The position numbers and the translations under genes were made by a program. From NCBI GenBank assembly GCA_002491905.1, contig DKWV01000025.1, positions 1 to 64,000 on the forward strand: 64,000 bases of DNA, read 5' to 3'. The number at the start of each line of letters is the position of its first letter. The first letter of the stretch is position 1. The notes beneath the pieces were generated by a model. That model was not told where the DNA came from, made no database searches, and worked only from the letters and a program-made list of their open reading frames with translations. Source of the DNA: Lachnospiraceae bacterium UBA7143. Its GTDB lineage: Bacteria > Bacillota > Clostridia > Lachnospirales > Lachnospiraceae. This document shows positions 59,742 through 64,000 of this stretch, one piece after another.

Positions 59742-60533
59742 ATGGAAGAAAAGTATCTGATCTGCGAGGATTCCCTGGAAGGGATATTCACCGGGATCTA
59801 CGATGCCTATGCCTTGAGGGAGGGGCATGAGCATCTGCATATCCAGATGGGCGAAGAGGAGAATCTGCGGTTGTTTGCCAGTTACCTGCATATTCTGCCG
59901 GATCCTGTTAAAACTGAAAAGGTGGCGGACACGCTTGAAAAACGTCTGGGCGAGCATGCGTACCATGCCCTCTGCCGGGCGGCGGCCTCCTGCTATCCCG
60001 ATAAGGGGGAGGCGGTCTATAAGACAGTGGTGGACGCGCTCACGGCCGGCAGCGGCCGCCGGGTGATGGAGAATCTTAAGAATCCTTATGTGGCGCGCTG
60101 CTTTGAGCTGGCGCGTTTTACGGCCAATGAAGCGCATTATGAAACCGAGTTTATCCGCTTTCAGGAGCTTGCTGATACTGAAACTGCAAATGGAGGGGTT
60201 CTTTTTTCACGGATTGGGCCGAAAAATAATGTGATACCTTTTATCATGCCGCACTTTGCAGACAGGCTGAGTATCGAAAACTTTATGGTCTACGATGAAA
60301 ATCGGAAGCTTTTCGGTGTGCATCCGGCGGGAGAGGCGTGGTATCTGGTGACGGCGGGGGAGGCGTTTGTTATGCAGGAACCTGCCAGGTCAGAGAAGGA
60401 GGAGGAATATCAGGAACTATTCCGGGTATTTCATCGGACAATCGGCATTAAGAGCCGGGAAAATAAGAAATTGCAGAGACAGATGTGCGCTTACCGTTAC
60501 CAAGATTATATGGTTGAATTTCAGCAAAAGTGA
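59742..60533 (+). CDS. DUF4130 / TIGR03915-type DNA metabolism protein
   Basis: 263 aa. Start YLICEDSLEGIFTGIYDAYA and the late block ANEAHYETEFIRFQELADTE then PFIMPHFADRLS are the DUF4130/TIGR03915 pattern, always paired in my recollection with a TIGR03916 radical-SAM gene. The middle (~30-130) is helical. No catalytic motif is recognisable. AGGAGGAG precedes the start. It is the second gene of the LexA-box operon, 42 bases behind the first, and its role in DNA repair is inferred from that and the HhH partner. Confidence 0.87.
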   Translation: MEEKYLICEDSLEGIFTGIYDAYALREGHEHLHIQMGEEENLRLFASYLHILPDPVKTEKVADTLEKRLGEHAYHALCRAAASCYPDKGEAVYKTVVDALTAGSGRRVMENLKNPYVARCFELARFTANEAHYETEFIRFQELADTETANGGVLFSRIGPKNNVIPFIMPHFADRLSIENFMVYDENRKLFGVHPAGEAWYLVTAGEAFVMQEPARSEKEEEYQELFRVFHRTIGIKSRENKKLQRQMCAYRYQDYMVEFQQK

Positions 60534-60786
60534 TAAAATGTAACTTTGAAGAAACGGGGAAAGAAGAGATAATAGGCAGATTTCACAAAAAAACTTTTGA
60601 CATTCAAAGTAATTATGTAAATTTGGTAAAATTACCTAAAAAGGTGGCTAAATGGAACGGAAACAGAGATAAAATTAGCTCTTTACAAATGAAAATATTG
60701 GAGTATAATCTACTCAAATGAGGAGCTTGAAAACGTTTTTCTATGTGTGCCTCCCGCATACATAAGTGAAAAGGAAGGTGAAAGTT
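60534..60786. other. Intergenic region before the HPr-like gene
   Basis: 253 AT-rich bases. It holds the HPr-like promoter (60682-60709) and no convincing RNA or terminator. A 63-codon open frame (60530-60721) overlaps the previous stop, lacks a ribosome binding site and is judged non-coding. Confidence 0.5.
60682..60709 (+). promoter_or_regulatory. Promoter of the HPr-like gene
   Basis: TTTACA (60682-60687), 16-base spacer, TATAAT (60704-60709). Predicted start ~60716. Confidence 0.72.
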
Positions 60787-61011
60787 ATGCAACACAAAAT
60801 CAAATTGAGACCGGATGAGGTGAAGGACTTCGTGTCCGCAGCGACCAGATGTGACTGTGACGTGGATATCTCCTACAACAGCTTTATCGTGGATGCAAAA
60901 TCCATTATCGGCGTGCTGGGACTGAATTTCAATCAGATTTTAACCGTTGCGTACAACGGCTACGACGCTGATTTTGAGAGACGTCTCAGGAAATGGGCGG
61001 TAGCGGTATAG
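60787..61011 (+). CDS. HPr-like protein lacking the phosphocarrier histidine (Crh-like)
   Basis: 74 aa, about ten shorter than HPr. The HPr fold is visible as LRPDEVKDFVSAATRCDCDVDISYN and AKSIIGVLGL. At the active-site position, where HPr has H-A-R-P with the phospho-His, this protein reads K-L-R-P (Lys6), so it cannot carry PTS phosphate. The regulatory serine is kept (Ser39 in AKSIIGV, equivalent to Ser46), as in Bacillus Crh, which regulates with CcpA after HPr kinase phosphorylation. ATG 60787 is preferred over 60766. Own promoter and terminator: a single-gene unit. Confidence 0.78.
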   Translation: MQHKIKLRPDEVKDFVSAATRCDCDVDISYNSFIVDAKSIIGVLGLNFNQILTVAYNGYDADFERRLRKWAVAV

Positions 61012-61035
61012 ATTTCGGTTACATCGAACACATTG

Positions 61036-61083
61036 ACTCCCTATGTAAGATAACGTAAGATTATCTTATGTAGGGAGTTTTTG
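61036..61083 (+). terminator. Terminator of the HPr-like gene
   Basis: 18-bp stem with a two-base mismatch: ACTCCCTATGTAAGATAA (61036-61053) and TTATCTTATGTAGGGAGT (61061-61078), then TTTTT. Strong. The palindromic element begins right after it. Confidence 0.9.
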
Positions 61084-61085
61084 CG

Positions 61086-61258
61086 CGCATAAGCAGAGTC
61101 AGAAAGCGGCAAAGTCGGGCTGCATGCTTGCATGCAAGACTGACTATGACGGTTTATGACGAGGCGCAAGACGTCCGGGGGACGTCTGTTCTGCGCGGAC
61201 CGGAGTGGAACGGAGACCGCGAACGAAAGATGCGAAGCATCTTGAGTCTGCTTATGCG
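61086..61258. repeat. ~173-bp palindromic intergenic element, copy 2
   Basis: Ends CGCATAAGCAGA (61086-61097) and TCTGCTTATGCG (61247-61258) are perfect inverted repeats; just inside, GTCA faces TGAG. Inside are GCATGCTTGCATGC and AAGATGC-GAA-GCATCTT, the latter matching a hairpin of copy 1. Against the reversed copy 1 it carries ~50 extra bases (61164-61217), including the palindrome AGACGTCC-GGG-GGACGTCT (61169-61187). It sits between the HPr terminator and the helicase start and produces a spurious N-terminal frame extension of that gene. Confidence 0.85.
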
Positions 61259-61288
61259 AGTGAGAGACAGAGACAGAAAGGTATTGAC

Positions 61289-63682
61289 ATGGAAGTGCAC
61301 ATTTCCGTGCGGGGTCTGGTGGAATTTATCCTTCGCTCCGGCGATATAGACAATAGAAAAGCGGCGTCACCCGAAAATGCCATGCAGGAGGGAGGGCGGA
61401 TCCACCGCATGATCCAGCGGCGGATGGGGCCTTCCTATCAGGCGGAAGTGTCCCTTTCCCACGTCTATGATGCGGGAGAGCATGAGATCGTGGTGGAGGG
61501 GCGTGCCGACGGTATTATCACGGAATCGGAAACAGTAACAATAGACGAGATTAAGGGAACCTACCACGATCTGAAAAAAATGAAGGGACCTGTACCGGTA
61601 CATCTGGCGCAGGCGAAGTGCTACGCCTACATTTATGCCACACAAAAAAAGCTGTCTGATATCCGGGTGCGCATGACATACTGCCATATGGAGACAGAGG
61701 AGATCCGCTATTTTCATGAGGAATATCTGTATGAGGAGCTGCGGGTCTGGTTTGAGGAGCTGATGGGACAGTACCGGAAATGGGCGGACTATCAGTTCAC
61801 CTGGCAGAAACGCAGACAGGAGTCCATCAAAAACATGAATTTCCCTTTCCCGTACCGGGAAGGGCAGAAGGAACTGGCGACCTATGTTTATCAGACTATC
61901 TATCACAGGCGTAAGCTCTTTATTGAGGCGCCTACAGGCGTGGGCAAGACGATTTCCACGGTGTTTCCCGCATTGAAGGCTATGGGGGAGGGGCTGTGCG
62001 AGCGCATCTTTTATCTGACGGCTAAGACCATTACCCGCACGGTGGCGGACGATACCATTACTCTGCTGAGGGATCAGGGGCTGCAGCTGAAAAGTGTGAT
62101 ATTGACCGCTAAGGACAAGATCTGTTTCATGGAAGAAACCGAGTGTAATCCGGTGGTCTGTCCTTATGCGAAAGGCCATTATGACAGAGTGAACGAAGCC
62201 ATGTACGACCTGTTGACCAGTACGGACAATTTCACGAGGGAGCGGATCGAGGAGTATGCGGAGAAGCACAGGGTCTGTCCTTTTGAGATGTGTCTGGACA
62301 TGAGCCTGTTTGCCGACGCGGTGATCTGCGATTACAATTATCTCTTTGATCCCCATGTTTATCTGCGGCGTTTCTTTGCGGAGGGAGTCAGGGGAGAATA
62401 TATTTTTCTGGTGGATGAAGCCCACAATCTGGTGGAGCGGGGCAGGGAGATGTACAGCGCGCTTCTATGCAAGGAGACATTTTTGGAATTGAAAAAGACG
62501 GTCAAAGCCTATGATGAGAGGATCGCCAAAAATCTGGACAAATGCAATAAGGAGATGCTTGCCCTGAAAAGGGAGTGCGTGGACTGCCGGGTGGTGGAAG
62601 AGACTGACGCGCTGGTGCGCGCCCTGATCCGTCTCGGTGCAGCGATGGAGGATTATCTGGAAGATCACGAGGACAGCCCTGTGCGCGCGGATATTCTGGA
62701 CTTTTATTTTGAAATTTCCCATTTTCTGGAGATGTACGAGCTGGCGGATGACAACTATGTGACCTATTCGGAACTGCGGGAGGACGGCAGCTTTATTGTG
62801 AAGCTTTTCTGTGTGAATCCGGCGGGTAACCTTAAGAATTGCATGAGAAGGGGGCGCAGCACCATTCTGTTTTCAGCGACGCTTTTGCCCATCCAATATT
62901 ATAAGACCCTTCTTGGTGCGGAAGAGGGGGACTATGAGGTCTATGCCAGATCGGTTTTCCGCCCGGACAAGCTGGGGCTTTACATTGGAAGCGATGTGAC
63001 CAGCCGTTACACCCGCAGGGGGGATGCGGAGTATTACCGGATTGCGGCTTATATCCACAATATTATAGAAAAAAGACAGGGCAATTACATGGCATTCTTT
63101 CCCTCCCATTCCTTTTTGCAGCGGGTTTTTGAAATTTACCGGGATTATTTCAATGCGGAGGGAACCGTGGAGTGTATTTTGCAGGAAAGCCATATGAATG
63201 AGGAAGCAAGGGAAGCTTTTTTAAATCGGTTCCGGGGAAACGAAGACTGCGATCTGCAAAAGCTGATTCAGATGGATATTGAGATGGAAGAGGAGAAAAG
63301 CCTTCTGGGATTCTGCGTGATGGGCGGTATCTTCAGCGAGGGGATAGATTTAAAGAACGACAGCCTGATTGGTGCGGTTATTGTGGGAACGGGGCTGCCC
63401 CAGGTATGTAACGAGAGGGAGATCCTGAAAAGATACTTTGACGGCTGGGGGGAGAACGGTTTCGACTATGCTTACCGCTATCCGGGTATGAATAAGGTAT
63501 TGCAGGCAGCTGGCCGGGTGATACGCACAGTGGATGACTTCGGTGTCGTCGCGCTTTTGGACGAGCGGTTTCTGTCTCCAGCTTATCAGAGACTATTTCC
63601 GCGAGAATGGAAGGAAAGGGTTGCCGTTACAGTTGACCAAATAGGTCGAAAAGTGGAAAGATTTTGGGATGAGTGGCTATAA
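61289..63682 (+). CDS. Nuclease-helicase fusion: PD-(D/E)XK domain plus XPD/DinG-type Fe-S helicase
   Basis: 797 aa from ATG 61289 with AAAGG upstream; the frame extends 28 codons into the palindromic element but is not expected to be translated there. Residues ~1-140 form a Cas4/RecB-like nuclease: HEIVVEGRADG (Asp74) and VTIDEIKGTY (Glu87, Lys89). The helicase has Walker A APTGVGKT (Lys220), Fe-S cysteines C279, C286, C291 and C330 in the XPD position, a DEAH box (VDEAHNLVE) and motif VI GRVIRT. It should unwind damaged or structured DNA 5'-3' and cut it. Likely repair role, close to the SOS operon. Confidence 0.9.
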   Translation: MEVHISVRGLVEFILRSGDIDNRKAASPENAMQEGGRIHRMIQRRMGPSYQAEVSLSHVYDAGEHEIVVEGRADGIITESETVTIDEIKGTYHDLKKMKGPVPVHLAQAKCYAYIYATQKKLSDIRVRMTYCHMETEEIRYFHEEYLYEELRVWFEELMGQYRKWADYQFTWQKRRQESIKNMNFPFPYREGQKELATYVYQTIYHRRKLFIEAPTGVGKTISTVFPALKAMGEGLCERIFYLTAKTITRTVADDTITLLRDQGLQLKSVILTAKDKICFMEETECNPVVCPYAKGHYDRVNEAMYDLLTSTDNFTRERIEEYAEKHRVCPFEMCLDMSLFADAVICDYNYLFDPHVYLRRFFAEGVRGEYIFLVDEAHNLVERGREMYSALLCKETFLELKKTVKAYDERIAKNLDKCNKEMLALKRECVDCRVVEETDALVRALIRLGAAMEDYLEDHEDSPVRADILDFYFEISHFLEMYELADDNYVTYSELREDGSFIVKLFCVNPAGNLKNCMRRGRSTILFSATLLPIQYYKTLLGAEEGDYEVYARSVFRPDKLGLYIGSDVTSRYTRRGDAEYYRIAAYIHNIIEKRQGNYMAFFPSHSFLQRVFEIYRDYFNAEGTVECILQESHMNEEAREAFLNRFRGNEDCDLQKLIQMDIEMEEEKSLLGFCVMGGIFSEGIDLKNDSLIGAVIVGTGLPQVCNEREILKRYFDGWGENGFDYAYRYPGMNKVLQAAGRVIRTVDDFGVVALLDERFLSPAYQRLFPREWKERVAVTVDQIGRKVERFWDEWL

Positions 63683-64000
63683 AATGCGAATTTTTCAGCT
63701 ATCCGAATGAGTCAACGGAGAAAAGGACAAAAACTCCGTGGAAAAGACAGGCTATGTAAATTGACTTTTAACGTCAAGAGACAAAATGCGATTGACTCCT
63801 TTTAGACTGAATGTTACAGGAAAGGTCAATTATTTTGACATGGCAGAAGCTGTTTCGACAAAAAGTTGATAGGAAAAACCGAAAACGACAGACAGATTGT
63901 GAAAAAATGGTACAGGGTGCGACAGGAAATGACGAATCTGTCAATGTGGATAACTTTGTGGAAATTGGGGATTTCTCAGTCGTTTTTGGATAACTTTTAA
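63683..64000. other. AT-rich region with DnaA-box-like sequences at the window end
   Basis: 318 bases without a convincing gene; a 60-codon frame (63811-63993) lacks a ribosome binding site. It has two TTGAC...GTCAA dyads (63762-63778 and 63824-63838), a weak CGGAG...CTCCG hairpin, and, near the end, TGTGGATAA (63945-63953), a perfect DnaA box, and TTTGGATAA (63985-63993), one base off. This resembles the start of a dnaA/oriC region but could be chance. The mainly rightward direction of the genes in this window does not fit a left replichore ending here. Confidence 0.45.

Noticed and set aside
60530..60721. 63-codon frame after the DUF4130 gene
   Set aside because: No ribosome binding site, no family resemblance, and it overlaps the HPr promoter.
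61205..61288. N-terminal extension of the helicase
   Set aside because: It lies in the palindromic element; ATG 61289 has a ribosome binding site and begins the nuclease domain.
61367..62425. 352-codon minus-strand frame
   Set aside because: Antisense to the nuclease-helicase gene, whose motifs are unmistakable.
63811..63993. 60-codon frame at the window end
   Set aside because: No ribosome binding site; composition looks non-coding and it covers the DnaA-box-like sites.
1..64000. CRISPR arrays, prophage, insertion sequences, rRNA and tRNA genes
   Set aside because: No regularly spaced repeats, integrase, transposase, phage structural genes or RNA gene signatures were found; the Rpn-family gene is not treated as a transposon.

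Overview
The window reads as chromosomal DNA of a spore-forming anaerobic Firmicute, most likely a gut-type Lachnospiraceae. This rests on the alpha/beta-type small acid-soluble spore protein (15212-15412), the Gram-positive order tig-clpP-clpX-lon-ysxC, strong AGGAGG-type ribosome binding sites, ECF S-components without their own energising module (ThiT, BioY), LexA boxes of the Gram-positive GAAC-N4-GTTC form, and many close clostridial families (Rpn nuclease, TIGR03915/TIGR03916 pair, ABC sugar operons without an ATPase). The assignment is inference; no rRNA or tRNA gene lies in the window. About three quarters of the genes lie on the + strand. I see no prophage, integrase, insertion sequence or CRISPR array.

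Layout. 0-9.7 kb: a HAD phosphatase, a membrane EAL phosphodiesterase, then a maltodextrin-type locus (binding protein, two permeases, 4-alpha-glucanotransferase, LacI regulator) with three LacI-type operators in front of the binding-protein gene. 9.7-14.3 kb: a MATE exporter and a possibly imported cassette of a membrane-anchored Ser/Thr kinase divergent from an HTH-like protein, a two-repeat lipoprotein and a small membrane protein. 14.5-25.2 kb: DJ-1-family protein, spore protein, the protein-quality-control run tig-clpP-clpX-lon-ysxC, and small membrane proteins. 25.2-34.8 kb: accessory genes, including TPP-riboswitch-controlled thiT, a CPBP protease, an Rpn nuclease, a methyltransferase, an MFS/AraC divergent pair, acetyltransferases, and a flavin reductase/HxlR divergent pair. 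34.8-39 kb: a soluble hybrid histidine kinase, two GNAT enzymes, an NAD(P)H-dependent oxidoreductase. 39-45.3 kb: gltB-gltD (glutamate synthase). 45.4-54.7 kb: L,D-transpeptidase, HAD phosphatase, GH31 alpha-xylosidase, PAS protein, methionine ABC importer, BioY, DUF1284. 54.7-58.1 kb (minus strand): asnA, an ANT(6)-like adenylyltransferase, an NSS transporter. 58.2-63.7 kb: an apparent SOS-controlled radical-SAM/DUF4130 pair, an HPr-like protein lacking the phospho-histidine, and a nuclease-helicase fusion. The last 300 bases carry DnaA-box-like sequences.

The most interesting signals are: two LexA boxes bracketing the promoter of the radical-SAM/DUF4130 operon; a dispersed palindromic intergenic element present in two diverged full copies (15.48 kb, 61.09 kb) and one solo end (45.38 kb); a separate multi-arm palindrome between clpP and clpX; a 21-bp-spaced direct repeat placed exactly where an AraC activator of the MFS gene should sit; overlapping divergent promoters with a shared palindrome at the HxlR locus; a terminator-like hairpin starting about five bases after the predicted gltB transcription start; and a small ATPase/kinase gene that seems to have lost its middle by in-frame deletion. 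All promoter, operator and terminator calls are by eye. Alternative gene starts were chosen mainly from Shine-Dalgarno placement.
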